From positions 1,738,501-1,802,500 of the forward strand of contig OY987271.1 in assembly GCA_963920665.1 (NCBI GenBank): a stretch of 64,000 bases of DNA, given 5' to 3'. The position numbers were made by a program, and so were the translations under genes. The first letter of the stretch is position 1, and the number at the start of each line of letters is the position of its first letter. This DNA is from Straminergon stramineum. Its lineage: Eukaryota > Streptophyta > Bryopsida > Hypnales > Calliergonaceae. The notes beneath the pieces are model-generated. The model saw only the letters and a program-made list of their open reading frames with translations. It did not search any database and had not been told where the DNA came from. Shown here in pieces: positions 38,601 to 51,141 of the stretch.

Positions 38601-39000
38601 TGGAATTTGGAAGGCCTATACAACCCCAAAATAGTGGACACTATTTTCACTAAATTTGTGCAAACCCTAAACAACAACATGAACAATGTTTTTTTCCTAT
38701 TGATTTATTGCTCAAAAGCTATAACAAATTTTTTGAGGGAATATTTGAGGATAGATTTACCTTTCTGCGATACTAAATTGCTACAATTTAGGGATGATTA
38801 TTGCTCTATTATAAATGAATTAACACACTTTTGGATGAATACATGTGTTTTTATCCACATTTTGTGTGCGATTTCATCCATGTCTAAGAATATACAAATA
38901 GCTTCACCAGATCGCAGATCGCTTTCCGCGCTGGCCAAAAATAAATGAACCCCCACAAAAAGGAAATCAAACAGTTGAGAACGTGTTGGGAACACCAATG
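35641..39000. other. AT-rich decayed sequence, upstream flank of PnsB1
   Basis: No gene is supported. The frames at 36587-36799, 37663-37872 and 38607-38948 have no recognisable domain. Composition changes sharply near 38.9 kb to the less AT-rich sequence of the gene island, so the PnsB1 promoter probably lies in the last few hundred bases. Confidence 0.4.
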
Positions 39001-39239
39001 AGAACTCAAGAGAACGACAGAGAACGCAAAGGGAGCATCACCAGAGGGATAAGGCAGGGTATTGCGAACTTCCACCTCTCCCTGGGAAGAATGCTGCGTT
39101 TCTGGTCGACGTGCGATCTACCGCAATCGCATCGTCAGCAAAATCCAATTCATTCCCGAAGAAATCCATCTCTCTCAGTAACCGAATTCATGAATTGGAA
39201 GCGATTTTGAATTTTTCGAGTCGCAATTCATCAGCAGCA

Positions 39240-42200
39240 ATGGCGGCCCAGGTCGCAATGCTGCTGGGAGGAGGGAGCGGGCTCGCAACAACAAGCTGCA
39301 GCTCCATCTGCGACATCTCGCGCACTCTTTCTTCTCCAAAAATCCGCAACAATCCGTCGAAATTTCATCCCTTCTTTTTTAGGATCACTCGCAATGCGCG
39401 CTTGAGGATGGTGCCCTCGGCCAAGCACAAGTGGTGGCTGGACGACCCGTTTGATTACGGCTCTGACGAGGAGGAGGACACCATGGGCGAGCTCATGTCG
39501 CAGGGTCCGCAGGGCGCGGAGGATCCCAAGCCCCCTCCAAACCCCGACAGCGAATTCGGCTACTTGGACTTCCCCGCGGGCTTCATGCCCGAGATCGCCA
39601 ACTTGGGCACGCTCATTCGGAACGATGTGCGCAAGTGCTTGTGCATCGTCTCCGGTGGGGTTTACGAGAATGTGCTCTTCTTCCCCGTCATTCAGTTGTT
39701 GAAGAATCGGTACCCGGGGGTGAAGGTCGATGTCATGGCGACAGCCAGAGGCAAGCAGGTGAGTGGAACTCTGTCTGCCTTAATCAAGTCTGTTTGAGTC
39801 AGTTTAAGCTTTCGAAGTAATGTGCTGGATTTTGAATTTGGGAGGATGTGTGAAGAGATCTTTGGGTACAAGAAAGTGAGCTCTGCCCTAATCAAGGTTG
39901 AGGATTGAACTGTTTGTGTCACTTTAAGCTTATTAAGTAATATGTGGGATTGTGAATTTGGGAGGATGTGTGGGAAGATCTTTGGGTAAAAGAGCCAAAT
40001 CTTTGTGATCTGTTTTTTATCACTAGTTATGAATTTCATATGCAATTTCGAGTTGCGGGGGTTTAGACCTAATTTGTAAAGCAAGCAGTGTTGACTGTGA
40101 ACCCTAGTCACTGTAGCTGTGTTGTAGTTCAGTGGTTGGTAATACCCACATTTGCCTATAGAATTGGGTGAATGCCAACTCTTTCAATGGGGAGAGGATG
40201 TGAGTCAATGAAGATAAGATGGCAGAAAATTGGAGCATCTTGGATAGCTTGATTCTTTCATTAAGTATTGTTGGACCTATCATGTTAAGAAATACTATGT
40301 ATGAGTGAGTAGAAATCCCAATCTCCATTCAAAGTGACTATTGCATTTAGGGAAGTCATGCTTATACCTCTTACTAATAAGTCCAACTAATAGATTGGTA
40401 ACTGGAGACTGGATCAGGTCCCTAACAGTTTTAGTATTCTCTCCTTTAATTTCCAGCTTTCATAATCATATACCGGTAGTGCATGTTTCTCTAGATGATC
40501 CCTTATGGCAGTCTGTAAAGAAATCCCTGTATTCGTGCGCCAGATGCTTTTGGAAATTGGGAACAGACCTTGTATTCATGTGCCTCACGTTTTTCGAAAT
40601 TGGGAAATGACCCCCGCGTTTGCTGCAGACGTATGAAATCAACAAGAATGTTCGAAAGGCGTGGGTACATCCTGTGGATGATCAGTTTTTAAGGCCCGTC
40701 GACTTCTCGGAGTCTGTGGGCATGATCAAGGTACATATATCCTCGAACCCCTCCCAAAGTATGTTAGGGTTTTTCTTGAGAATTTAAGTTCAAGTACTAC
40801 ATTCATTATACATTCCGTTTGTATTGAATTGATATTCTCAATATATTCTGTCACGGTCACTTGGTTTTACTTAATTAAATGTTAAATTTGCTCTTCTGGT
40901 TCTGATTATATTGCAATCCTCTGGGTGGGGGTTGTCAGGGTCAATATTATGACATGGTGTTGTCCACCAAGCAGGCTGGCATTGGCCACTCGATATTTAT
41001 GTGGTTGGCTGATATTCGCAATAAAATCAGCTACGTATATCCTGATGTGAATGCAGTTGGCGCCGGCAAGTTTCTCGACGTTGCCATCAAAGCACCGCAG
41101 TTGGAGTTGGCAGAAAGTGGGTTTAACATGTAAATTTCGTCCCATGTAAACCGCTTTCAAATGTCAAGAATTCATCATGATATCATAGGCTGCATTATGG
41201 ACTAGATAATGCGCAAGAGCTGGGAGGCTTGAGAGCATTATTGGACATAATGCCAAGTTATTATACGCAATCAAGTGTTTTTTGGCTGGTCTCAGTGCTT
41301 AGAATGAGGAGAAGAATTATGGGTTTTAAACCTCTTTTAAGTAACCAATGAAACAGTGACACACGTGGCATCATGTCTGCAGTTTGTCTTGCAAACATAC
41401 TTGCACAGCCTTGAGATTGTCTTATAGCACCTGGGATTAATCATGACAATGAGCTGTTTTTTTAATGCGCGTACTGAAAGTCTACTTTCATGTCGATGTG
41501 TAGGTACGCAGAAATGATTGAAGTAGTAAGCCAAATGGGAAAGTACCAGTCCAGAACTGAACTACCTCCATTGGAAGTCGCCGTTTCTAAGAAGGTAAAA
41601 GCGTATGTGGAAGCTAAGTACAAGGAGGCAGGTGTAACTGAGGGTCCTTTCCTTGTATTCCACGGTCTCCAATGTGATTCCAGTGCATCGATGACGTCAA
41701 AGGGCGACACAGACAGCCTCCTTCCTCTCAGAATGTGGGCAGAGCTTGCCAAATCTACAAGGTGCGTTGATTCTCTAGACTTCTCTCTCACATGCTTCCA
41801 TGGTCTGCCTCCCAAAACTCTATAAAGAGTCATTCTTTGGTCTAGTGGAACTATCGCAAGAGACACATTAGTCTTAGGGTCAGATTTATTGTTTGGTCTG
41901 AATGAGCATGAAAAGAAAAGAGACTGGGACCTTAGAGAGGTAATTGATTGAAGTAATGAGACAATGGTCCTCCTGTGAAACGAGGATCAAGGGTGGCACT
42001 CGCTATCTAGGTCCGTGTGGCTTACTTGGTGGAATTATCGTCAATTTTGTTAAATTGCGGTTCTGAGCGTCAAATTTGTGACATTCATCTCTGCACAAAG
42101 CTCTGAACATTAGGACTGGCAGAGATTTATGTTTTAGGTTGCAGGTCCTGAAAATCGCTACAGTTGTGGATTTTTGCCAACTCAACGAAATTGACGTTAA

Positions 42201-43114
42201 TTGTCCCAACATACTCTTTGTTCACGCCAGCTTGAGGGTGGAAGTTTTTTTTCTTCTGATCTCACATGAGCATGACATGAGCAGGAACAGAGAATGGAAT
42301 CTGACAGAAGTGGTGTGAACTGATTGAAGCAGTGAGAAAGTGGTATTCGTTATTCCAAACGAGAAAGTGAGGCTCAAAGTGAAGGAGATTTGTGGAGAAG
42401 ACTCCCACATTGTTTTCATCACCACTCCTGGCCAGGTCTGCTTGGCAAATTAAAATTGAATTTCTTTCTACTTCCATTTTCGTTTTCGTTCTTATTTGTT
42501 TCTTTTTTCTTCGTTCTTTTGGTCTTTTTTGGGTGTATGAATGTGCAGTGAGGACCTAAAGATGTCCTACTGCTTTGGAAAGAGTTGTCGTTGATCCTTG
42601 TATTGGGTGGACCATTGAGCAGCTAGCAGCCCTGATCAGCGCCTCATCAGGAGTTGTGACCACAAATACGGTTGCATTGCAGTTGGCTATTGCGATGAAG
42701 AAACGCACGTAAGGAACTCTTGTAATTCTCACGAGTTTGCTTCATCATGCTTGAGCTTCCATAGCAGTAGCTTTAATTTTAGTGCTTTTTGTTTCCATTA
42801 TGCACTGTGCCAAATTTGCTTACCCCATGTAGAGAACTCTGACCTACTGTTACACGGGATTCACATTAGTAAGCCCACTCATATTAGAACTTTGGAGAGC
42901 TTGGTTAGAGTGCTGATCAGAGTAATGATACTGGCGATGGGTTTGCAGGGTTGCACTCTTCTCGTCACAAGCGAAGGCCACATTGTTCGTTCCAAGTTAT
43001 GCGACGGACTGTGCAGTGGTGGCATCTAAGACTGACGAGCTATCTGGTCTTGACTTGAAAGCAGCAACGATAGCTCTTTCAACTATTGCGAAGGAAGCTG
43101 TAGTTGCGGCCTAG
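39240..43114 (+). CDS. PNSB1: Photosynthetic NDH subunit of subcomplex B 1 (PnsB1/NDF1)
   Basis: Nuclear gene for a subunit of subcomplex B of the chloroplast NDH complex, which sits on the stromal side of the thylakoid membrane and supports cyclic electron flow around photosystem I. Coding exons are 39240-39758, 40629-40730, 40939-41129, 41504-41761, 42333-42435, 42623-42708 and 42949-43114. All junctions are GT-AG and phases match, giving 474 residues, close to Arabidopsis NDF1. The Ser/Arg-rich, acid-poor start up to about residue 60 looks like a chloroplast transit peptide. Family landmarks follow: YLDFPAGFMPEIANLGTLIR, CIVSGGVYENVLFFPVIQLL, the YYDMVLSTKQAGIGHSIFMW region, FITTPGQLAALI and the TNTVALQLA segment near the end. 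The fold is that of ADP-heptose-type (GT9-like) glycosyltransferases, here recruited to an electron-transfer complex. The start is the first in-frame ATG. Its 3' end faces the zinc-finger gene. Confidence 0.95.
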
Positions 43115-43460
43115 TTTGAAAGATGCTTCGCGTGTATCATTCTTGTAATTGTAACATATCTTGTCGTTCATAATTCTCTCAGAAAGGGTTCCTGTCTCAA
43201 AACTGGCATTGTGATTTGCTATCACTCCTCTTTGATTCTCTCTGTGCTTTATTATCTTCACTTTTGATAGTTTGACGTCTACTTAATTAGGATTTCGCCA
43301 ACGATGTTAAAGTTGGGCTAGACGTGACCAATCTTGCGTGCCTCCTGAATGTAGAGATCCTTCTGTCGAAGCTGGGACAAGATGTTTGTCAGCAGAGATC
43401 CTCGTGATAGCCTCAGTGGTGAATCAACGAGCTTCACTGCACCAGCGTACTGTTCTTCCT
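43115..43460. other. Convergent 3' ends of PnsB1 and the zinc-finger gene
   Basis: Only 346 bases separate the stop codons of the two convergent genes, so both 3' untranslated regions must lie or overlap here. The minus-strand open frame at 43318-43554 also overlaps the zinc-finger exon in another frame and is not used. Confidence 0.6.
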
Positions 43461-45353
43461 TCATTGTTCCACATGTTTTGCTGCTATGTGCTGACCAAGT
43501 GAAGTCTTGGTTGTGAATGTCCTGCAAACACCCGTGCTCCACATTCGTGCTCAATTGCAGATCAATCTTCTCGTGAAAATTTACAATGGAGATTTAATTG
43601 GTCTGTACATCATACACGCATTATTTGGGATGGTACATCAAGACCATATCACTGGCACTAGGTCAATGTCCTGAGGGGACGCATCATCTGGGTACAATGA
43701 TGATTCTCTTTACGGGAGGGGTGGTATCGAGCAATACAGAGCCCCTACTTATCTATGAAGTTGCCACTTGATTAAAGAACTGCAATCCATGGACAAAATG
43801 ACAATTGCCAAATTCAATCAGACACTTTCAAAAGAACGCAGCTCTACTTGAAGATCGATAAGGGTCATTTTGCTGGTCTGAGAATGTCGCGGTTTCAAAG
43901 ACTTACTTGTCGCAGTGGGTGCACGTGAACTTCGCATCCTGTATGGTCGATGTAGATTGAGCTTGTGCTACTAGGTTGACCTGTTGTTCAAGATGCCCGG
44001 AAGCAAATCAGAATTAAAGGGATTTTGGATCTCATTTAGAATCCGTGTTGAACAATTGCCACATTTTGTTCAACACAGGTCATTCCTTCGATGGATCATC
44101 TTAACAAGGCTACTCTACGAAATGCAGTAGAAGACAAAACTTGCCTTGTCGGTCCACTATGACGAAAGTGCGGGATTTTACACGCAGACTGTGGACAACC
44201 TAAATATTAGTTATTCTTTTGTGCCACAGGACGAATCGGTCTTGATAATGAATCCACCGTTTGCCGACAGAAATGAACCAGTTTGGAATACCTTAGCACG
44301 CATTGAAGCTACAAAGGCTTTATTGCTCGTCGGAGTCGTTGAAGCTCTTACTTTCAATTTCAAACTCCGCAAGTAATTTGGCGGAGTGTAAATAGACTCT
44401 TCTTTCATCTCTTCGGTCCTCATGCCCAAATCTAAAAGGCAACACTATCTCATGAATTTCACTGTATATTTGAAACGACTATAACGAAATCACAGACGCA
44501 TGCCGTAACTTAGTGAGTAGAAGTTTAAGGGACCAGGTTGGACATACCTCTTCCAGCATCAATCAGACTCTGCCAATACTTTGCAGCAGCCTCCCGTCCT
44601 GTGGAATATACACAGCATCAGCAGCACTTCGTGTATTACGGATTCAAACCGACGAAGTCTACGCATTTCCAGGAGCATTCACCTATTTTGACAGGACTCG
44701 CCATCCTAGCTTTCTTTTCACCCACTGCGCCATGGTCCGCCGCCCTTTTCTTCCCACGCTGTTACAGGCCAGAATCAATATAAGACTTCTCCGGCACACA
44801 ACTTAATTCAGCAGTTTCGTATGAGAACAAACAACGTCACATCTAGATCAGTGACTAGCTGATGTTATAGCGTAAGAAAATTTGACCGCCAATGTATATC
44901 CCGGACAGTCTTACAGGAAAACAGGATAATTTTATTCTCTGGTGATTAATTCACTATGATTTGTACGTTTTTAACGTATTTCAATATTTGCATGTGTACT
45001 TACATCTTAAGAGCAGAGTCTCGAAAAACAAATTCGAATAAAACGCGTTCTGATACAATAAAAAATGCAATTAAAAAATCATAACAACGGAATATTCCGA
45101 ATTCCGGTAACTCTGATCCCGAAGTCTACGAAAACGCCGTAATCAACTGTCACAAACCCTAATTCTACAGAAAACAAATTTACGGGAATTCTAACAATAA
45201 TCCACTTCCACACAGCAGAATCGTCTCATTAATGCACGGATTGCACGCAGCTAATTTGATTGTGAGTACCTGCAAACTAGTCTCAAAGAGCTTCAACTGC
45301 TCCTTCATGTCAAACTCCGGAATGCGGGCGAATTCATAATCCGCAACGTCCAT
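43461..45353 (-). CDS. Small C2H2 zinc-finger protein, six exons
   Basis: Minus-strand gene rebuilt from splice signals. Exons in transcript order are 45353-45270, 44758-44683, 44598-44548, 44431-44292, 43980-43907 and 43521-43461. Every junction is GT-AG, every phase matches, and an in-frame stop lies upstream of the ATG. The product is 161 residues. Its N-terminus (MDVADYEFARIPEFDMKEQL) is acidic. A basic stretch follows (about residues 29-50, RGKKRAADH). Near the C-terminus is one canonical C2H2 finger: Cys137, Cys140, His153, His158, spacing CxxC-x12-H-x4-H, just before the stop. Exon 4 could instead end at the in-frame GTAAGA near 44347, removing about 20 residues. A single finger could bind nucleic acid or protein. 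I do not recognise the family, and the function is unknown. Confidence 0.7.
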
Positions 45354-47027
45354 CGCTTGGCACTAACACCACCACATCATTTGCCTCATCGTGACGCAAA
45401 GACATTCCATCATCGGCCCAGAACGCACGTACATTGACGCCCTAATCTTGATCCAAACAATTGAAGCATTCCAACATCCACGCCAGTTTTTGCTTCCATT
45501 CTGCAACCTCCCCGCCACGAAATGAAGGCAGCGAATTCTGTGAAGCAACACACCAATCAAGTCTTTCTTTAATTTGCGAAAATTCAATAAGAACAAATGC
45601 AAAATTAATGTAGAAAATTGTAGCATCGCAGTCGCTAGGAGCTTCAAGCAGTGTTTTTTAAGCAACCGATCACAAAAAAGATATGAAGAACTCTCGATAC
45701 CCAGGAAGGGTGCACACCCGTATACCCAGGTAAGCCTTCTCTAAAATCACCAGAACCTCTTTAATGTCACACATATTGAAGGAAGCACGAATACAGGTAC
45801 CTGGAAAGGAATCCCAAAGGGGTAATCTTAGGGTATCAATTTCAAAGCATCATCTTCCAGGCTTGTTGATGCTTTGAATGATGCTTTGAAATTGATGATT
45901 CTGAACTCTCAAGTGTCTATCAAGTTGATTTTAGTTCACCCTGCTTTGTGAGGGCTTCTACGAGTGTTCGACTTGCGAGAGCAGCAGGAGTACTCTCTGT
46001 TTAGGTTGCGAGCGCTGGGATGATAAGTATTGAGGGCTTCGTGAAGTGGAGTCCGATCGGCTTTCGGTTCGTGAGCTTTGGATAGTACAGAGATTGAGGC
46101 GAGGCTGTGTTTCTTAAGTAGGAGGGATAGCTTTTGAATCAGGATTTATGGCGATTCGTTGCTCGGTCGTGCTTGTCCCTTTGCGGCTCTTGTTTTCCTT
46201 GCCCGCGGTTGTTGGATGCTGCCATGGTGGATGCGACGAGAGTGTGGGAAGATGGTGCATGGAGGTTTATGGTAGTAGGGAGCTGCTGTGCTTGTAGCAT
46301 TGGTGGTGGAAGGCGCCCTGGTTGGCGTGTAAGTTCAATTACTTCTACCGTGAACTCTTTCGGTCCTTCAGTAAATATGTGTTGTAGATGTACTGTTCTG
46401 ATTGAAAGAAAAAAATTGAAAAGGAAGAAAGATAAAAGAGCGAGTGATTCTGAGGAGAACCTGGCAGCGGGGAATTATAGTACAACTCCATATGTAACAT
46501 ACATGAACTCCTGAGGGCCTGGCAATGGTTAGTCTCTAAAGACACTGGATCATCGTGTCAGCAGTGGACTTTCTGGAAGCATAGTGAGAGGATAGAGGGA
46601 TTTGATAATTAGGAATTTTCTACACGAAGTTAGTGATGAATCTTTATTTTGCTAAATTACAGAGCCGTGTATATTCTTTTTGGTTTATTTACTGTCAGTT
46701 GTATAGCCTGGTTCATGGTCTGTGCTTGCAGCTGTTGCCAAATTGGTGCTGTGTAGTTTAAACCTTAAATCGCTTCAGCAATCATCCTGTCAGAGTTTTG
46801 AGTGTTGTAGGTACCTCATCTTCAGCTTATCAACAGAAGATTGCACACTTCATGCTCTTTGGGATAGTCTATGTTTGGATCACCTAGGTTTTACACTAAT
46901 TTGCTCGAGCGAGGTATGTCAAGTGTTACAGACGCACTAAAATCTCTCTTGTTCTAATCAGGTTCCAATTGAGAATAAACAGTCACGACACTGAGAATTC
47001 ATCTCTTTTTCATTTGATACAAGGGAA
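45354..47027. promoter_or_regulatory. Shared upstream region of two divergent genes
   Basis: The zinc-finger gene (-) and the F-box/WD40 gene (+) start on either side of this 1.7-kb interval. A strong donor (GGCGT|GTAAGTTC) near 46329 and a pyrimidine-rich acceptor (CATTTGATACAAG) just before the F-box ATG suggest a 5' untranslated exon at about 46.0-46.33 kb followed by a leader intron. The open frame at 46134-46514 is probably that leader, not a protein. I did not identify a TATA box with confidence. Confidence 0.45.
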
Positions 47028-50000
47028 ATGAAGAGTTACAAATCAGAACCCATGGGAGGTAGTACAAGCAGTACCAGGCAGCACCAGCATTCAGAGAAGT
47101 TTAAAGGAAACGTCGAATCGCTCCACGATGGTGTTCGGTCGGATTGTGACAGTGCGGGGCAGGAAGCACACCATCACAGTGTCGGCAGACTCGACGGATC
47201 GACAAATTCAACAAAAGTTACAGATCTGGATATGGACAGCTTGGTGACTTGTGCATCAGTTTTATCACTACGCGATCTGATGAATATGGCGATGACATGT
47301 CAAAGGTTCCGAGATGCAGCGTACTCCGACACTGTGTGGGAGATTCAGTGCAGGTTGGCATAATTGAACTCGTTTGTAGTCAATTTCTTTTATTATGGCC
47401 TCCGTCACCAACGGTCATTGTATTTAAATTCTAACATTTCCTCCCTCTTGCCCTTGTCTTTCTTCATGGAGGACATGTTGGAGTGATTCAGCTCGGTTGC
47501 CAAATTTGACGTAGGAAAATCTTGGGAGGGTTTTCTGACCTACAACTTATTTATAGATCTGCATTGTATATCCTATATATACCTGTACAGAAATCAATGG
47601 CCACCAAAGCAATTGTGCCATGGGAAAACATTTCAATACTCTGGCGACAGGGATGCTTATGTGGCACGACATACTGCAACCCAACAACTACGTTATACAG
47701 ATCCCACGGACTTGCACTTGCACTTGCTACCAATGCCTGTCAATCATCTTCTGCTTGATGATTACACTGTTACAATTGCGCAGGTAATTCTGAACTGGAC
47801 GGTCTTGGAACATGTTGTCGGATCTGGGCCATGGATATGATTGTATCAAAGAAAATATGGTTGTGGCATGCAAGGTGATGTAGTCTTAGCAATTGTAAGG
47901 TGGAATGCTCGACTTAGGACGAGCTTTGAGTTATAGCTACATGGAGGATCAGTACCAGAAACGATCTAACGGATATCACCAGCCAAGGATGAGGAGAATT
48001 CAATTTTTCGTTTACTTTTGTTTGAACAGGGTCCCATTATCACGGTGTGGAACGTGAAGTCTTCTGAAGACGGACATCTGGAAGCACCAAACCGATCGCA
48101 GGCACTTAGAGTTCATAACGGACGGGTTACATGCATGAGGTAGGGAACTCCTACACCCTAGTGTTCGTGCTAAAACACTCAGAGAGCTATTCAATACATT
48201 GACTTGTGATCATCATTTCAAATCTTAATTGCACTTATTCTGTTATTGCAAATATTTGAGTCTGTGATTGCTCTTTCGATCTATTGATTTCTTGTTAGTG
48301 TGCAATCACAAAATGACACATTTATTACTTCCTTCTCAAGAGTTGATAATTCATTGATTAAACCGACATCAGGTCAGTATGATGCTATTGCCCGTCTTGA
48401 TGTTGTGGCTAGTAGTGTCCTGACAGTTTGATGAAGACCACTCGTGCAGGTTGGTACCAGTTGGACTTCTGGGGGTAATGCGTAACTTTTTGGGTGGTGT
48501 CAAAAACATTCTTGTCACATCCAGCTGTGACCACACAATTCGAGTTTGGGGCAAGGTAGTATCTATGTTGATAATAATTGAAATCCTCATGTTTGTTCCT
48601 TAAATCTTTAGATTGTGTACCTCGTGGCAGACTACATGTTACATGTTGATCACTTTCGCCATCCCAAAGTAGTCAAGTTTTGATGACGGTTATACATTCT
48701 CATATTTCACCTTACTCAGGGACGCTCACTTCGAACTCTACGAGGTCACCAAGGGCCAGTGAGCACTCTTGCAGATCAGTTGGTGGGGAAGGAGGGTTCT
48801 CCTCCAGTCTTAGCCAGTGGCGGCACAGATGGGACGGTGCGGCTATGGAGTCTCTCGTCGTCTAGCAGCAGCAGCAGAGGTCGCTCTCCCCTCTTGGCTA
48901 CTTTGCACGGTCTTGAACCATCGATCAAAGAGCTTGCAGTCGCTGGGTACGAGTTTTGAAGTTGTTTCCGCATGAAGCTTTATCCTCTTTGTTTAAAAAG
49001 ATTATTTCTGCTACTATTGGGGTGCTCAACCAGTTTTATGAATTATGTTCTCTGTCTATCTGGGGGTATTGTTTGAGCTTTAGTTTAGTACGAGTGAAAT
49101 AAAGACATCCCGATTATGAGTGCCATGGAGTCTCAGCATTTCTGACATGCTTCTTAAACTTGAAACTAATATTGCTTTATAATCTATCCTGCAGACACAA
49201 CCCATCGCTCCTTATCAGTGCAGCTAAAGATGCCAAGGTTTCTTTCTGTTCTTTTTCTTGAAAAAATTGATGAACTTCTAGTCTTGAAGATCCAAGTCGT
49301 GTGCACTGGAATTTTGAGTTCCGCTTAGATATAGGTGTTGTAAATTATTATTTGACTAAATGAGGTCTTTGTACACAGCTTCGAGTGTGGGATGTGATGG
49401 CAACACCTTCTGCTGTTGGAGTAGGAAAATGTGTGGGTACAACCAAGGGAACCTTCGATGGCATGCCAGTTGGCCTGAAAAGCGTAGGCTCAATATGTTA
49501 CATTGGAGGAGGCACCACTGTCAAAGCTGTTGATCTTCGGACAATGTGCACTGTGGCAACCGTATCATCTCATGAGCCTGGTGTTCTCACCTTTGCGGTT
49601 AATCCATCGGGAACGAGCGTATGCACTGGTGGATCAGACAAGTTCGTTTCCGTTTTCTGAAACATGAAATGTTTTCCATGCTAATTAGTTTCATTTGATT
49701 AATGCCTACCCTTTGTAGGTATTATGGCTTCTATGTTTTGTTTTTTATTTTTTTATATCGTCACTGCAGAGCAACTTCTGAACTTCAAAATATTTAATTA
49801 ATTACGAACTTTTTTTTCAGAACGGCAAAGCTTTGGGACCTTCGTATGATCGACGACTCCCCCACACCATGGGCAGTTCTTGGTAATCACTCGGGGCCGG
49901 TTCATAACCTTCACTATGACTCTTACAAGGTTATCACAGGTGGCACTGCTGATCGCAATGTACATGTTTGGAGTTCTGAGACAGGCGAGGAAATTTCTTC

Positions 50001-50214
50001 CCTTGAGTCGATAATCTGGTCTTCTTCCAGCGACACGGGAGTTAGTGCTTTCGTAGCAAGTGGCGGGAAGCTTGTAACTGGTACTTGCGGGGAGGACCCT
50101 GGATTTGTCCGACTACGGGACTTCACGAATTGTGTGAATCCCTTGGTTGACAGTTCTCTCGATCACAATATTAGCTCAAAATTCTGGGAAAGTTCCCCGG
50201 ACGACGCCTCATAG
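47028..50214 (+). CDS. F-box protein with WD40 beta-propeller
   Basis: Coding exons are 47028-47353, 47492-47783, 48030-48139, 48450-48555, 48720-48946, 49195-49237, 49379-49641 and 49821-50214. All junctions are GT-AG and phases agree, giving 586 residues. A Ser/His-rich leader precedes an F-box at about residues 64-108 (LDMDSLVTCASVLSLRDLMN...TCQRF). WD-type blades follow, with repeat ends ITVWNVK, DHTIRVWGK, TDGTVRLWSL, AKDAKLRVWDV, SDKTAKLWDLR and ADRNVHVWSS. F-box/WD40 proteins act as substrate receptors of SCF ubiquitin ligases: the F-box binds SKP1 and the propeller binds the target. The layout resembles the Arabidopsis F-box/WD40 protein At3g52030, an assignment from memory of the architecture. 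The substrate is unknown. Confidence 0.9.
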
Positions 50215-51141
50215 CATTGCGAGTGGTACTCGTTTCAACTGTCGCATTTGAACTAGTAATAGCAGCTGGCGTCACGTAGGTTAGTTTTGTTAGATCCCGG
50301 GCTTGATATATTTGCATTTGGTAGAACTTTTCTTCTGTCGGTAACTTATGCATGATAGCTTTAAGCGTTAACCCTTAAAGGACGAACTGGTGACTGAAGA
50401 TCTTCCCTTTCCGCATGAAATTTGAAGGATGAATAGTTGCAGTTCTGTCCTAGATAGAGAGATTCCTTGTCATCCATCGGACACTAAATGTCTGTGTCAA
50501 CTTTTATGGGTTAACCATTGTTGAAACTAAGATGTACTAGAACGAAGCCTATTACAATGTAACTAAAATGGTTTCATCTCATTTCTTGTTGCTAAACCCT
50601 AATGACATATTTTCTAATAAAAAAGTATGTGGATGAAAATGTAACACATGAATTGGGATACAAGTTGCATTTTCTATAAGAGATGCAAGCTTCCCTTAGA
50701 CCCCTACGTTGGATTCTCTTTTGATTCCTCATCCTCGACTGTTGGGTTGTTCTTTTCCACTTGAGAAATAATTTTATTAATTTTCCCTCTGTATTGGGGT
50801 TGCTTGGTTTTGTAGTAGTAGACCTATCCTTTGATGATTCCACAAATTTTCCAAATTTGATCATCTTTGGAAAATAATAATCATGCTCCAAAAATTTCCT
50901 CCCCTTTAATGCTTATTGCACTAATGTACACTACTCACCAACAAGTTTACGTTCACAATAGTCAATTTATACAAATAGAGCCCAAACCTTGAATTGCCAC
51001 CATTTGCTCAAAATAATCCAAATGACAAACCACAAAGTTTGCTAGAAAGATAATGAAGTCTACTTTATAGATGTCTTAAGAATTTTCAAAAAAAGTTGTA
51101 AAATTATATATAGATATAGTATTTTTTTGACAAACTATCTA
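50215..51141. other. 3' region of the F-box gene and AT-rich spacer
   Basis: The first few hundred bases probably hold the 3' untranslated region. The minus-strand frame at 50592-50891 is not recognisable. Composition returns to AT-rich repeat sequence after about 50.6 kb. Confidence 0.4.

Noticed and set aside
38607..38948. 113-residue plus-strand open frame upstream of PnsB1
   Set aside because: AT-rich, with no recognisable family. A faint resemblance to hAT transposase fragments was not supported by any motif.
43318..43554. 78-residue minus-strand open frame as a separate gene or final exon
   Set aside because: It overlaps the zinc-finger exon 43461-43521 in a different frame. Only the zinc-finger frame joins in phase with upstream exons and gives a recognisable domain.
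44221..44429. Continuous 72-residue minus-strand open frame
   Set aside because: Its first two thirds are a real exon of the zinc-finger gene, but the frame past the donor at 44291 runs into the intron and is not coding.
46134..46514. 126-residue plus-strand open frame
   Set aside because: It has no domain and is crossed by a good donor site near 46329. It fits better as a 5' leader exon of the F-box gene.
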